Assembly: GCA_019358875.1 (NCBI GenBank)
Contig: JAHHIF010000061.1
Coordinates: 1 to 49,032, forward strand
Origin: Symplocastrum torsivum CPER-KK1
GTDB taxonomy: Bacteria; Cyanobacteriota; Cyanobacteriia; Cyanobacteriales; Coleofasciculaceae
Direction: 5' to 3'
DNA: 49,032 nucleotides
This document shows, piece after piece, positions 14,842 through 23,464 of the stretch; positions within the stretch are counted from its first letter, which is position 1; every line of letters begins with the position of its first letter. Under the pieces are notes generated by a model. That model had not been told where the DNA came from and made no database searches. It was given only the letters and a program-made list of their open reading frames with translations. Both the position numbers and the translations under genes were made by a program.

Positions 14842-16758
14842 ATGGTCAACGCCAACAACAAAGCCACCTACACAGACCAGGTAATTCTAAAAATTGATGG
14901 TCAAATTGCTCCAAAAGACCTGATGGAAGACATCCTGCAAATCTATGTCGAGGAGAGTTTACATCGACCTGCAATGTTTACGCTTGTTATTCAAAATCCT
15001 TACTTTTCAGGAAAAGTTCAACATCCGAACTCTCCAGAAGACGAGCCAGAGCGACCGTGGGCGCACGAAAATTTATTTGCCATTGGTAAGTCGATTGACA
15101 TTGCGTTTAAAGCGAGTACTACGGCATCAGTGGAATTTGAGGAAGAGGTGAAGGGCAGTGTTTTCAAAGGGGAAATTACAAGCTTAGAAACTCACTTTAC
15201 CTCTGGCTCCCAAGCACCCATGATTATTGGCGGCTATGACATATCCCATCGCCTACACAGAGGGCGGCACAACCGCTCGTTTCAAAATTACACAGATACA
15301 GACATTGTTAAAGAGATTGCTCAGGAAGTAGGGATAACTGTCGGCACAATTGATGAGAGTGGAACACCCCATGATTACGTCTTTCAGGAAAACCAAACAA
15401 ATATGGAATTCTTGCGAGAACGAGCAGCTCGGAATGGCTTTGAGTTGTTTGTACACAATGGTGAACTAAACTTTTGTAAACCGAAAGTGGACGAGACTCT
15501 AGAACTCCAATGGTTAACAAACCTGAGCAGTTTCCATGTTCGCGTCAGTAGTGCGGAACAAGTGCAAAGTGTAGAAGTGCGCGGATGGGACTATAAGCAA
15601 AAGCAGACGATAGTCTCGACTAAATCCTCTGCTCAAGTGATGACAAAAACCAAACATGGCAAGGGAAGTAAGACAAGTAAAGCCTTTCAAGGCAAACCTA
15701 ACGATCCTAAAGTGGTTGTGGTAGATCAGCCAATTTTTACAGCCAAAGAAGCGGATACCCTTGCCCAAGCCCTGTTAGATGAATTAGGGGGAGAATTTGT
15801 CCATGCTGATGCCCAAGCCCAAGGCAATCCCAAAATTCAACCTGGGCGGGTTGTGAAACTAAAAAATATGGGGAAGTACGACGGCAAATACTACGTTACA
15901 GAAAGCCGTCACATTTTTAGCGAACGCACCTACAAAACAGAATTTAGTGTACGGGGATTGCGTGGAGGCGACCTCCTTGCTACCTTATCCCCACCCACCC
16001 ACCTCGAACCTGGACAAACGCTCTTAGTGGGGAGAGTCACTAATAATAAAGACCCTGAAGGTTGGGGCAGAGTGCGGGTAAAGTTTCCGACGTTGACCGA
16101 GGAACACGAAAGTAATTGGGCGCGGGTCGTGGGTGCAGGTGCTGGTTCAGGTCGGGGGTTTGACTGTTTACCCGAAATTGATGACGAAGTACTTGTCGCG
16201 TTTGAACACGGCGATATCCATCGTCCTTATGTAATTGGCAATGTCTGGAATGGTAAGGATGCCCCGCCTGAAAAGGTAAGTGATTCGGTTGACAATGGTA
16301 AGGTGCGTCTGCGTACTATCAAGACCCGTGTTGGGCATAGTCTCCAATTTGTGGAGGAGGATAAAGCTAGCAGTAAGCAAGGGATTTACATCAAGACGAA
16401 AGAAGGTCACTGGTGTCGCTTGAATGATAGCGAGAAGTTTGTAGAAATCGAAACCAGTGGAGGACATACCCTTCGCCTTGATGATAGGAACAAAACTATT
16501 AGCCTAACTTCGACGGGTGACGTTTCTGTCAAGGCGGGACGCACAGGGACTTCTAACAAAATCAGTTTAGCCGCAGGGGAAATCGCTCTTTCTGGTATCC
16601 AAGCCATTACGTTGAAAGTGGGAGCCAGTACTATTGAAGTTACCCCAGCAGGCATCAGCATTCAGACAGCCGCGACAATTAATATCCAAGGCGGCGCCGC
16701 GACCAATGTGAAGGGGGGCATTGTTCAAGTTGTTGGTGGATTAATTAAGCTCAATTAA
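14842..16758 (+). CDS. VgrG-like spike protein (Afp8 type)
   Basis: 638 residues. Residues 1 to about 390 are the phage GPD/gp27-like region, with FLRERAARNGFELFVHNGELNF marking the second barrel. Residues 400-480 are a gp5-type OB fold (VGRVTNNKDPEGWGRVRVKFP, EIDDEVLVAFEHGD). The C-terminal 130 residues are a repetitive beta-prism with short hydrophobic periodicity (ISLTSTGDVSVKAG, ISIQTAATINIQGG). Trimeric VgrG forms the needle at the tube tip, and no extra toxin domain is fused to its end. The PAAR gene follows after about 100 nt. Confidence 0.93.
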   Translation: MVNANNKATYTDQVILKIDGQIAPKDLMEDILQIYVEESLHRPAMFTLVIQNPYFSGKVQHPNSPEDEPERPWAHENLFAIGKSIDIAFKASTTASVEFEEEVKGSVFKGEITSLETHFTSGSQAPMIIGGYDISHRLHRGRHNRSFQNYTDTDIVKEIAQEVGITVGTIDESGTPHDYVFQENQTNMEFLRERAARNGFELFVHNGELNFCKPKVDETLELQWLTNLSSFHVRVSSAEQVQSVEVRGWDYKQKQTIVSTKSSAQVMTKTKHGKGSKTSKAFQGKPNDPKVVVVDQPIFTAKEADTLAQALLDELGGEFVHADAQAQGNPKIQPGRVVKLKNMGKYDGKYYVTESRHIFSERTYKTEFSVRGLRGGDLLATLSPPTHLEPGQTLLVGRVTNNKDPEGWGRVRVKFPTLTEEHESNWARVVGAGAGSGRGFDCLPEIDDEVLVAFEHGDIHRPYVIGNVWNGKDAPPEKVSDSVDNGKVRLRTIKTRVGHSLQFVEEDKASSKQGIYIKTKEGHWCRLNDSEKFVEIETSGGHTLRLDDRNKTISLTSTGDVSVKAGRTGTSNKISLAAGEIALSGIQAITLKVGASTIEVTPAGISIQTAATINIQGGAATNVKGGIVQVVGGLIKLN

Positions 16759-16828
16759 TGTTGAGTCAGTCTGCTTCGGTTGATTTATAGCAATTCTTGT
16801 TGAGAGTGAGGTACATCTAAGTCTCTTG

Positions 16829-16849
16829 CCAATTCCCAATTCCCAATTT
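16829..16849 (+). repeat. Short STRR-type heptamer repeat
   Basis: Two and a half units of CAATTCC lie in the VgrG-PAAR gap, just before the PAAR gene. They resemble other STRR families of cyanobacteria and differ in unit from the CCTANNN blocks in the nit1 cluster. Confidence 0.65.
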
Positions 16850-16864
16850 AAGGTTTAATTGCTT

Positions 16865-17275
16865 ATGTCTTTCCCTGCCGCACGAGTTGGTGATCTGACT
16901 GTCACAGGAGATGCCATTCTTCCTCCTGGTGTCCCTACTGTCCTGATTGGAGGATTACCTGCTGCTTGTGTTGGTGATAAGGTTTCCGGACTTGTCATCA
17001 ACTACGCTCCTGGGATTATTGCAACAGGGGGGTTTACTGTTTTAATTGGTGGACGACCAGCAGCACGGGTGACGTCTATGGTCAATGGGCTTACTATTGG
17101 CCCTTTGGGGGTTCCTGTACCAGTAGCAACAACCATCGTTAAAGGACAACCGAATGTCTTGATTGGCGATATGGGGGTTGCTGTTCCCCCGCCGCCTGAA
17201 GTTCAAGCGCAGCTAAAAACGATGGATGAAGAGGTGAAGCGCAAAGAAGCTGAACTTAAAAAGAAGAAATCTTAG
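16865..17275 (+). CDS. PAAR-domain spike tip protein
   Basis: 136 residues from ATG 16865; an upstream TTG at 16859 would add two residues. Three PAAR-type repeats are visible: FPAARVGDLTVTGD, LPAACVGDKVSG and RPAARVTSMVNG, with two further VLIGG/VLIGD strands. The protein caps the VgrG trimer and sharpens the tip. The last 25 residues (EVQAQLKTMDEEVKRKEAELKKKKS) form a charged helix that is not part of the PAAR cone and could be a docking tail. It is the last eCIS gene in the window and converges with the iron module. Confidence 0.9.
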   Translation: MSFPAARVGDLTVTGDAILPPGVPTVLIGGLPAACVGDKVSGLVINYAPGIIATGGFTVLIGGRPAARVTSMVNGLTIGPLGVPVPVATTIVKGQPNVLIGDMGVAVPPPPEVQAQLKTMDEEVKRKEAELKKKKS

Positions 17276-17349
17276 CTAGCGATCGCACTTTTCTAATCAT
17301 CTTAGGCAAGGTCACTAGACTGAAAACTTTATAGGCTACGCCACATAGT

Positions 17350-18300
17350 TTACTTCTTATCCATTGAAGGCTGAGGTTTAGCACTGGCAACCTTTGGCAC
17401 CGTCAAGCTGTTGAAATAAACGATGCTAATTGTGAATAAAAACAGCAGGTAAGCTACAGCTTGAACTACATAGATTTGGTCGCGGTAGCCAAATAAGGCT
17501 TTGAGTGCTAAACCCGGAAATTTTTCATCCGGCAGGACACTGCTTGTATTCCAAACCATTGGTCCTAGAACGCAAGAGGGGTTTTTGGCAAAGTGTTCAT
17601 AGTAGAAACACAACGATTCTGACTGGCGATTCATCTGCGCGAGTGATGCAATGGCTTGGTCGAAATGAGCCAGTACTCCGATTACCAAACCCGCGACAAT
17701 CAGGATGAGAAAAACACCCATCACCTGGAAAAATCGGCGGATGTTAATCTTGACCCCCCACTTGAACAGGAGAACCCCAATCCCGGCAGCTACCGCTATA
17801 CCACTGATCGCACCGATGGCTGGTACAAGTCCTTGTTGAAACTTTGCGATGATAAAGACAACCGTTTCAAAGCCTTCTCGCAAGACAGCAAAGAAAATTA
17901 AGCTGAAGATACCCCAACCCGCACCCGTACCTTGTTGAATGGCAGAGGTGATACTGCCTTCAATTTCAGCTTTGAGCGATCGCGCCTGTTGAGTCATCCA
18001 AATCAGCATCCAACTGAGTAAGGCGATCGCAACTATCCCAAAGACTGCCTCTAGTAATGGCTCAATTATGGGTGAATACTCTGGGTATGTCGTACTCAAG
18101 GCTTGAATGCCCCAGCTGAACAGAACACCAACCAACGCACTTGCAACAATCCCTGCTATTACACCTGCATACACCGATGAGTTGAGCTGTTCGGCTTTGG
18201 CTTTTTTTAGGCAAGCTAGTACTATCCCCACCACAAGGGCAGCTTCGACCCCTTCTCGCAGGGTAATCACAAAGGTCGGTAAAGCAGCACTAAAATCCAT
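17350..18300 (-). CDS. FTR1-family high-affinity iron permease
   Basis: 316 residues with about seven membrane segments. Both iron-coordinating REGxE motifs are present: REGVE at 15-19 and REGFE near residue 140. Ftr1/EfeU permeases import Fe3+ produced by a partner oxidase. It is the last gene of a leftward set with a ferritin-like protein, an HhH lipoprotein and a multicopper oxidase, which together fit an Fet3-Ftr1 or EfeUOB-like uptake route. A Cys-containing loop, FYYEHFAKNPSCVLGP, lies near residue 230. The gap of 130 bp upstream suggests it may have its own promoter. Confidence 0.92.
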   Translation of the reverse strand: MDFSAALPTFVITLREGVEAALVVGIVLACLKKAKAEQLNSSVYAGVIAGIVASALVGVLFSWGIQALSTTYPEYSPIIEPLLEAVFGIVAIALLSWMLIWMTQQARSLKAEIEGSITSAIQQGTGAGWGIFSLIFFAVLREGFETVVFIIAKFQQGLVPAIGAISGIAVAAGIGVLLFKWGVKINIRRFFQVMGVFLILIVAGLVIGVLAHFDQAIASLAQMNRQSESLCFYYEHFAKNPSCVLGPMVWNTSSVLPDEKFPGLALKALFGYRDQIYVVQAVAYLLFLFTISIVYFNSLTVPKVASAKPQPSMDKK

Positions 18301-18430
18301 AATTTGTTCTTTGTCAGTTGTTAGCTGTGCGTTTTTCGCCCGTTACCTGTGTCAGTTGCCCTCGTTCTCCACTATGCGTAGAGGAAAGTCGAGGGAATCT
18401 ACTGACGACTGAACTAATAACGAATAACTA

Positions 18431-18865
18431 TTAACTAAAGTCGCGCAACATCTTCTTAATTTCAATGCTGTGCATTTCTTCCTGACCAATTTGGGTACGG
18501 GCAAACTCTTCTAGATAAATGCTGGCATTTTCCACGACGCTGAGTAGCTCTTTATACATCTCCAGCGCTTTTTTCTCATGGTTGAGGCTTTCTTCCAGAA
18601 TGTCCCGCACAGAATGCTTGTAGCTTTCCTCAATTGGAGCAATCCGTTGGCTAGGATGCCCTTCTAACCCGGTGAGAATTTCTCCTACCTGTTGGGCATG
18701 GAGTAGGGACTCACTGGCTTGCGCCTTGAAAAAGTCCACAATCGGAATCCGGTTAGGTCCAGTCACCATCAAGGAATAATGGGTGTAACGCACAACCCCG
18801 GCAAGTTCAAATTCCATGATGGAGTTCAATAGGTTAATGGTCTTTTTCAGGTCAAGGTCTTTCAT
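18431..18865 (-). CDS. Ferritin-like / bacterioferritin-type protein
   Basis: 144 residues forming a four-helix ferritin-like bundle. The di-iron ligand pattern is visible: E near residue 18-20 (NSIMEFELAGVVRYTHY), the E-H pair in ASESLLHAQQVGE, E-K-K in SLNHEKKALEMY and the E-x-H pair in QIGQEEMHSIE. It is shorter than classical bacterioferritin (about 158), and no clear haem Met is placed. It probably stores or oxidises iron delivered by the adjacent Ftr1 system. A palindrome, TTGTGAT-N6-ATCTCAA, lies 36-55 nt before its ATG. Confidence 0.85.
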   Translation of the reverse strand: MKDLDLKKTINLLNSIMEFELAGVVRYTHYSLMVTGPNRIPIVDFFKAQASESLLHAQQVGEILTGLEGHPSQRIAPIEESYKHSVRDILEESLNHEKKALEMYKELLSVVENASIYLEEFARTQIGQEEMHSIEIKKMLRDFS

Positions 18866-18900
18866 GAGTTCCGATTTTACAACGAGTAGATGTACTCACA

Positions 18901-18920
18901 TTGTGATTAATTTATCTCAA
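18901..18920 (-). promoter_or_regulatory. Putative Fur-like operator of the ferritin-like gene
   Basis: TTGTGATTAATTTATCTCAA is an inverted repeat with arms TTGTGAT and TTGAGAT (reverse complement), 6 of 7 matching. It shares its outer TTG(A/T)G and TCTCAA halves with the sites at 20122 and 21247 in front of two other genes of the iron module. Assignment to Fur is inference. Confidence 0.45.
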
Positions 18921-19009
18921 AAACTTTAACAACTAATGGTAGAGATAACGTGTAGAACAGAAAATTTCAGGGCAAACGCCTCAAGGCTATGCAGTTTACC
19001 CCGATTCAC

Positions 19010-20023
19010 TTAGTTAACTACTTCCTGGCTGTTCTGCTCAATGGTTTTGATCAATTGAGATACTTCCTCTGGGGGAAGCACGGGTGTTGCAGGGGCTTGC
19101 GCTGAGGGCCAGGCTGTTTTTAGCTTATTCATGCTCTGGGCGATCGCTTTTTGGGCTTCCGGATTTTCCTTCGTTAACGAGTCAGAGATGTTGCTGTTCA
19201 GGGTATCTGCATAATTTACAAATCCCCGCGAGTCCTGGTACTCAATTACCGCAGAAATTTTGTTATCAGCAATTGCCGCACCATATTCAGCTCCAGCCGC
19301 ATCCAATAACCCATCAATCACCTGCAGCACAAACTCAGGAGACTGACGCTGTTGCTCCGGCAAAACCTGAATCGCTCCATCTATCGCTTGCATGGACTCC
19401 TCAAAATTCGCCGCTAGTTTGGCATCTTTAGGATTAGATTTCACCAAATCTTGCAAGCTCATTAATGCTGTTTTGAATTCCGGAACGTTGCGCTCTTGAA
19501 ATTGCTCTTCGACATCAACGTAGATTTCTTCTACAGGATGCCCAATGTGCGGTTCTGCCTGATCGGGCTTACCCTGATCCAGCAGTTCTTTGGCAACCAT
19601 CATATGTCCTTTCATCAAGCCCAACTTGGTCATGTAATCGACATCTTTGGCAACACCCGTTAGAACAACATCCTCAACAGTCACCTGATCTTTAATCTGA
19701 TCGAACTGCTCTTGAGTAATCACCTTTTTTGATACCAGTTCCTCAGGGCTACCATAGGGGCGACTTGCTTGAATCTTGTTTGATAATGCCGGGACACCTA
19801 ATGCTGCTTCAAATTTATCTAACTCCGACAGAATCGCCGTGTTAATGTTGATCTTCTCCTCAGCAGCAGTTTTACTCTCAGTCGTAGTGGCTGCAGGACT
19901 TGAATCAGAAGCAGGCGAAGAGTTTGAAGCATCACTCGTGCTTGGTGTCTGAGAACAGTTCGTGAGAACAACCAACAAGGCACCAGCAAGAGCGAGAGCA
20001 AAAAAACGAAGGATTGCTTTCAT
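19010..20023 (-). CDS. Lipoprotein with helix-hairpin-helix domain, iron-module partner
   Basis: 337 residues with a lipoprotein signal: basic start, a hydrophobic stretch and lipobox VLTNC with Cys 23. A Ser/Thr/Pro-rich linker follows, then a ComEA-type helix-hairpin-helix segment (ININTAILSELDKFEAALG through SPEELVSKKVITQEQFDQIKDQ, about residues 58-113). The remaining 220 residues are all-helical with GHMMVAKELLDQGKPDQAEPHIGHPVEE, whose His/Glu spacing recalls EfeO/imelysin-like iron-binding proteins. It lies between the oxidase and ferritin genes. A periplasmic iron carrier is the likely role, from context. Confidence 0.75.
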   Translation of the reverse strand: MKAILRFFALALAGALLVVLTNCSQTPSTSDASNSSPASDSSPAATTTESKTAAEEKININTAILSELDKFEAALGVPALSNKIQASRPYGSPEELVSKKVITQEQFDQIKDQVTVEDVVLTGVAKDVDYMTKLGLMKGHMMVAKELLDQGKPDQAEPHIGHPVEEIYVDVEEQFQERNVPEFKTALMSLQDLVKSNPKDAKLAANFEESMQAIDGAIQVLPEQQRQSPEFVLQVIDGLLDAAGAEYGAAIADNKISAVIEYQDSRGFVNYADTLNSNISDSLTKENPEAQKAIAQSMNKLKTAWPSAQAPATPVLPPEEVSQLIKTIEQNSQEVVN

Positions 20024-20121
20024 ATCAATAAGTCAAAATTTCTCATCAAACTTGAAGCGTTCAATTGCTAATTTTTAAGAAAGATTTGCAACAACGTCAA
20101 GTAGGACTTATTGTCAAACCA

Positions 20122-20138
20122 TTGAGAATTCTTGTCAA
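20122..20138 (-). promoter_or_regulatory. Putative Fur-like operator of the HhH lipoprotein gene
   Basis: TTGAGAATTCTTGTCAA, an imperfect palindrome about 100-115 nt upstream of ATG 20023. It matches the site before the multicopper oxidase gene (TTGAGAATAATTGACAA, on the other strand) at 14 of 17 positions. The halves resemble the TGAGAAT half of Fur 7-1-7 boxes. Confidence 0.5.
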
Positions 20139-20166
20139 CTAGTTGTAAAGAAGAGGGTTGATAAAG

Positions 20167-21168
20167 TCAGCTTTCGATTACATCAAACAAACCCATGCAG
20201 CCAGCCTCTGCGATCGCATCTTGGTGAGGATGGAACATATACTTGCCGGGATAGCGGTAGGCAAACTCCAAAATATGCCGTTCAGCCGTTCCCATCGTGA
20301 TGACATCCGTTCTCTGTGTTGGTGTAAGGGTCATCCCTGTGGGATAGACATCAAAGAAGTTGGCGTGTAAATGAAAGGTTGCCGCTGCCTCAAACTCAAT
20401 CAAGTTAAGCACATACAACCGAATTAGCTGATTTTGGTAAATCGGGATCGGGTGCATCATGTAGTAGTCTGGCAACCCATTAAAGGCATAAAGTTCATTT
20501 CGCTGGTCATCATTCACGTCATACCCCGCCATCACCAGCACCATCTCATCAGCAGGTGGACGCGCTGTAGGGGGGTCAATGATGAACATCCCATACAACC
20601 CTTTTGAAATGTGTCGCGTTACTGGGGCAATATGGCAGTGGTATAAGTGAACTCCATAAGGTTCAGCATCAAATTCATAGATCGTTGCTGCACCATTGCG
20701 AACAGGTCGAATGCCATCAACTTCTGCACGATGAATACCGTGAAAGTGCATGGTGTGAGCGTGTCCACCATTATTGAGGAAGATTACCCGAACGCGATCG
20801 CCTTCTTTGGCGCGTAGTGTCGGTCCCGGCACACGACCATTGAAGTTCCAAGTAATAAAAGAAACGGCACTATTCAAATCCAACTTGGTCGTTCCAGCAA
20901 CAATCCGAAATTCCCGAATAGTACGTCCATTCTCTTTTTTCACTGTCCCATAGTCAAAGTCCCGGACAATTGCCATTGGGTTGAACCCCGCAGCCACAGC
21001 CGGAGCCTCACTTGACAGAGGCGGAATCTTTGCAGGTTGTGTTTGTTTTCGGGTCAAAGACGGTAAAGCTAGCGCTGCACCAGCAACACCAGCACCTGCT
21101 AGCCCTAACTTAATTAACTGACGGCGCGAGAAGGGCTTGCCTTGCTCAATTAGAGGCAGTTTTGGCAT
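20167..21168 (-). CDS. Two-domain multicopper oxidase (probable ferroxidase), Tat-exported
   Basis: 333 residues with a twin-arginine signal (SRRQLIKLG, then an Ala/Gly/Leu-rich helix). Copper ligands are recognisable: HTMHFHGIH, YHCHIAPVTRHISKGLYGM, FHLHANFFD and MFHPHQ. The length and the position of the HCH-H-M motif in the first domain fit two-domain oxidases that trimerise, not three-domain laccases. Beside Ftr1 it probably oxidises Fe2+ for import, as Fet3 does in fungi. It is the first gene of the module, and a Fur-like palindrome stands 79-95 nt upstream. Confidence 0.88.
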   Translation of the reverse strand: MPKLPLIEQGKPFSRRQLIKLGLAGAGVAGAALALPSLTRKQTQPAKIPPLSSEAPAVAAGFNPMAIVRDFDYGTVKKENGRTIREFRIVAGTTKLDLNSAVSFITWNFNGRVPGPTLRAKEGDRVRVIFLNNGGHAHTMHFHGIHRAEVDGIRPVRNGAATIYEFDAEPYGVHLYHCHIAPVTRHISKGLYGMFIIDPPTARPPADEMVLVMAGYDVNDDQRNELYAFNGLPDYYMMHPIPIYQNQLIRLYVLNLIEFEAAATFHLHANFFDVYPTGMTLTPTQRTDVITMGTAERHILEFAYRYPGKYMFHPHQDAIAEAGCMGLFDVIES

Positions 21169-21246
21169 GGACAGTAGCTGTCACTTAAGTTATTGCTAAC
21201 TATTACTAATTATTCCGAGACTAACTATAGAATTCTCTTAATCTAA

Positions 21247-21263
21247 TTGTCAATTATTCTCAA
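21247..21263 (-). promoter_or_regulatory. Putative Fur-like operator of the multicopper oxidase gene
   Basis: On the minus strand TTGAGAATAATTGACAA, 14 of 17 positions shared with the site at 20122-20138. It lies 79-95 nt upstream of ATG 21168, in a very AT-rich region suited to a promoter. Confidence 0.5.
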
Positions 21264-21308
21264 GTAAGGTCGATTTGGGAGTGGGGTTGGGGATGAGGAA
21301 CTGGAATC

Positions 21309-22052
21309 TTATTTAACTTCTTCAGGTTCCTTTGTCTGGGCTTCAATAGCCGATGTCTCAGCCTCTACTACTGGCTTAGGCTCAATGCGTTCAGAGAATC
21401 CCCAAACAAACACTAAGGCAATGGCAGCAATCATCAACCATTCAGGTGGCACAAGTTCGGGTTTAATCGCTCTTACTAAGAGTCGCAAGCCGACAAAGCC
21501 AACGGTAATGTAGCCAGCATCCTCAAGATGGGCATATTCCTTGAGCCAGCGGATAAATAACCCCGCCATAAACCGCAGGGTAATAACACCAATTGTGCCA
21601 CCTGTAACAATGAGCCAAGTTTTGTCAGAAATAGCGATCGCGGTCGTTACACTATCTAAAGAGAATGCTAAGTCGGTTACAGCAATTAGTGGAATCGCTT
21701 GCCAGAGTGAAGTAAATCGAGGACCATGATGTTGATTTTCTTCATCTTCCTCAGCACTAAAATGCTGAAAGACTAACCAAAGCAAATAAGCAGCGCCAAG
21801 TAGCTCAAACTGCCAGTACTGTACCACCCAAGTCGCTGTGAGAATTAGGGTAATGCGTAAGACGTATGCCGCTACTAAGCCGAAGTTGAGGGCACGATTC
21901 TGGAGTTTGCCGTCTTCTAAACCTTGCGCGATCGCAGCTAATGCGATCGCATTATCTGCAGAAAGCACTGCCTCTAGTGCAACAAGAATCAACAGCACTA
22001 TCGAGGCTTCAATTCCTGCATGAAAAGGGGAGTTAAAAACTTGGTCTAGCAT
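21309..22052 (-). CDS. TerC-family membrane protein
   Basis: 247 residues with seven or so membrane segments and the family signature acids: LSADNAIALAA in the first third and FSLDSVTTAIAIS in the middle. TerC/Alx proteins move metal ions, in several bacteria Mn2+, and support metal loading of exported or thylakoid proteins. The C-terminal 35 residues are an acidic, soluble tail. It is leftward like the iron genes, 140 bp before the oxidase, but that gap holds a promoter-like region, so it is probably separately transcribed. Confidence 0.9.
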   Translation of the reverse strand: MLDQVFNSPFHAGIEASIVLLILVALEAVLSADNAIALAAIAQGLEDGKLQNRALNFGLVAAYVLRITLILTATWVVQYWQFELLGAAYLLWLVFQHFSAEEDEENQHHGPRFTSLWQAIPLIAVTDLAFSLDSVTTAIAISDKTWLIVTGGTIGVITLRFMAGLFIRWLKEYAHLEDAGYITVGFVGLRLLVRAIKPELVPPEWLMIAAIALVFVWGFSERIEPKPVVEAETSAIEAQTKEPEEVK

Positions 22053-22445
22053 TAAGTAACGATTTTAAATAGATAAAGTTGTAAAAGCTCGTCTAGTACG
22101 CGATCCTCTAAAATACGCGAAAACCACGGCTACCTTAACTTAGCTTAACCTCTCATGGGTAGTTTCTGACGAAAAGGCGGAAGACGAGCGAGTAGACTGC
22201 AAAATTTGAATCGCTAGCTATTTACTGAGAACTGGGGTGTCGGAAATGGAAAAAGGGCAGTAAGTTATTGCTTTCTCAACTCTAAGCTCTGTTGCCCAGC
22301 TTCCACTTCCAGACAACCTCCTGATTCCCGTTCTCTAACAGCCAGGAAGCAATTTATATTGCATCTTGTAACAAGATATTTCGCAAATGCTCAATTTGAC
22401 GCAAATTAATGGGTAATTACCTTTGAAATAAGGAGAAGTTAAATA
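22053..22445. other. Divergent terC-psaM intergenic region
   Basis: 393 bp without a gene; it must hold the promoters of terC (leftward) and psaM (rightward). Visible structure: a palindrome ATCTTG-taa-CAAGAT at 22363-22377, 69-83 nt before the psaM start, and the psaM ribosome site AGGAG at 22431-22435. I could not recognise an HLR1 pair (RpaB site) or a yybP-ykoY riboswitch. Confidence 0.5.
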
Positions 22446-22544
22446 ATGTCATCCATATCAGATGTCCAGGTTTACGTGGCTCTTGTCGTTGCCCTAATTC
22501 CCGGTATCATGGCATTCCGGCTAGCGACGGAACTGTACAAGTAG
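22446..22544 (+). CDS. psaM: Photosystem I reaction centre subunit XII
   Basis: A 32-residue single membrane helix beginning MSSISDVQVYVALVVALIPG and ending LATELYK, an almost standard PsaM. PsaM sits at the trimer interface of cyanobacterial photosystem I. ATG 22446 follows a good ribosome site, AGGAG, 10 nt upstream, and the region before it is free of other genes, so it is probably monocistronic. Confidence 0.96.
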   Translation: MSSISDVQVYVALVVALIPGIMAFRLATELYK

Positions 22545-22691
22545 AGTTCCCTTAAAAAAAGTGACAGAGAGCTTATCAAAGGCAGACAAGAGGCGATTGA
22601 TGAGTTGGCGTTGAAAGTTCTCTCCCAAATGAGGGCGTTAGCGCAGCAACTAGCATCAGGCAACATCCTTCCCTCAAAGCCCGCAGCTTAA
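22545..22691 (+). other. Open frame continuing in phase after the psaM stop
   Basis: After the psaM TAG the same frame stays open for 48 codons (to TAA 22689-22691) and encodes a helix-prone stretch, RELIKGRQEAIDELALKVL. No start codon lies before an internal ATG. It may be a decayed gene fragment or chance; 48 open codons are not improbable. An A7 run at 22554-22560 lies at its start. Confidence 0.2.
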
Positions 22692-22888
22692 GTTTTCCGG
22701 ATAATTACAGTAATACGCTGTAAATTATCTGATAACATCGGCGTGCTACTGCCTTTGATAGGCTCTTTGTTCATTTGGCTCTTATTGTCGTCAAACACAA
22801 AGCAGCGAGATCACATCAGGAGCGCATACCTTAACGCTATACTGGAACCCTTCAGCGCTGGCTCTCCCAGCGCGGTAGCCTAACACTG

Positions 22889-23281
22889 ATGAACGCAATT
22901 CAACCCCCAAGACCAACTGGACAACCGTTAGAACCTCACCGGAAGGTTCGTCGGACTCAACGCCCTCAGCGTCGTCATTCTTACAGTGCCGTTGCTGGTG
23001 AAACGACAGCGAAGTTGGTCGTCAACTTGGTAATTTCAGCCGCCGCGCTCACTGGACTAATTCAGTTGTTGCCCTATCACCTGTCACAGCAAGGAAAGTT
23101 GCGAGAAGTCAGTGCGGAAGTGAAGCGCACGGAGACACGAGTCAATAGCTTGCGTACTGACTTCAGCCGTTCTTTTGATCCTGGACAAGCCAAAAGCGTG
23201 ATGCATGAGCAGAGTTATCGGGTTGACCCAACTCAGCGTCAGATCGTCTGGCAAGATCCCAGTACGAAGGATGATCACTAG
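22889..23281 (+). CDS. Conserved cyanobacterial single-pass membrane protein
   Basis: 130 residues: a very basic cytoplasmic segment (HRKVRRTQRPQRRHS, residues 18-32), one membrane helix (LVVNLVISAAALTGLIQLLPY, about 43-63), then a coiled-coil-like helix (LREVSAEVKRTETRVNSLRTDF) and a polar end. The layout recalls FtsB/DivIC-type proteins, but I do not see a diagnostic motif. It is preceded by the hairpin GCGCTGG/CCAGCGC at 22855-22873, 16 nt before the ATG, which may affect translation. It is followed by a bidirectional terminator at 23344. Confidence 0.7.
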   Translation: MNAIQPPRPTGQPLEPHRKVRRTQRPQRRHSYSAVAGETTAKLVVNLVISAAALTGLIQLLPYHLSQQGKLREVSAEVKRTETRVNSLRTDFSRSFDPGQAKSVMHEQSYRVDPTQRQIVWQDPSTKDDH

Positions 23282-23343
23282 TGCAACAAGAGCAGACGTT
23301 TTTGACAAGTTCTGAGAAAGCAAGAATGTATGGATTTTAATGG

Positions 23344-23378
23344 CTTCAAGCAGGCTTGTTTGAGAAGCTTGCTTGAAG
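23344..23378. terminator. Bidirectional terminator-like hairpin
   Basis: CTTCAAGCAGGCTT (23344-23357) pairs with AAGCTTGCTTGAAG (23365-23378) across a 7-nt loop, 13 Watson-Crick pairs plus one G-U. It lies between convergent genes. The U-tracts are weak on both sides, so termination is inferred from position. Confidence 0.6.
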
Positions 23379-23464
23379 GGTTATCGCTTACATATCTGTT
23401 GTCTGTTGCATAAAACCTTGATGCAACTTTTTGTCAACTTGCTAACAGTTAACAATTAAATGAA

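Noticed and set aside
22053..22260. Mn2+ riboswitch (yybP-ykoY) before terC
   Set aside because: Such switches often precede terC, but the conserved GGGGAGUAG and loop segments are absent from the minus-strand leader.
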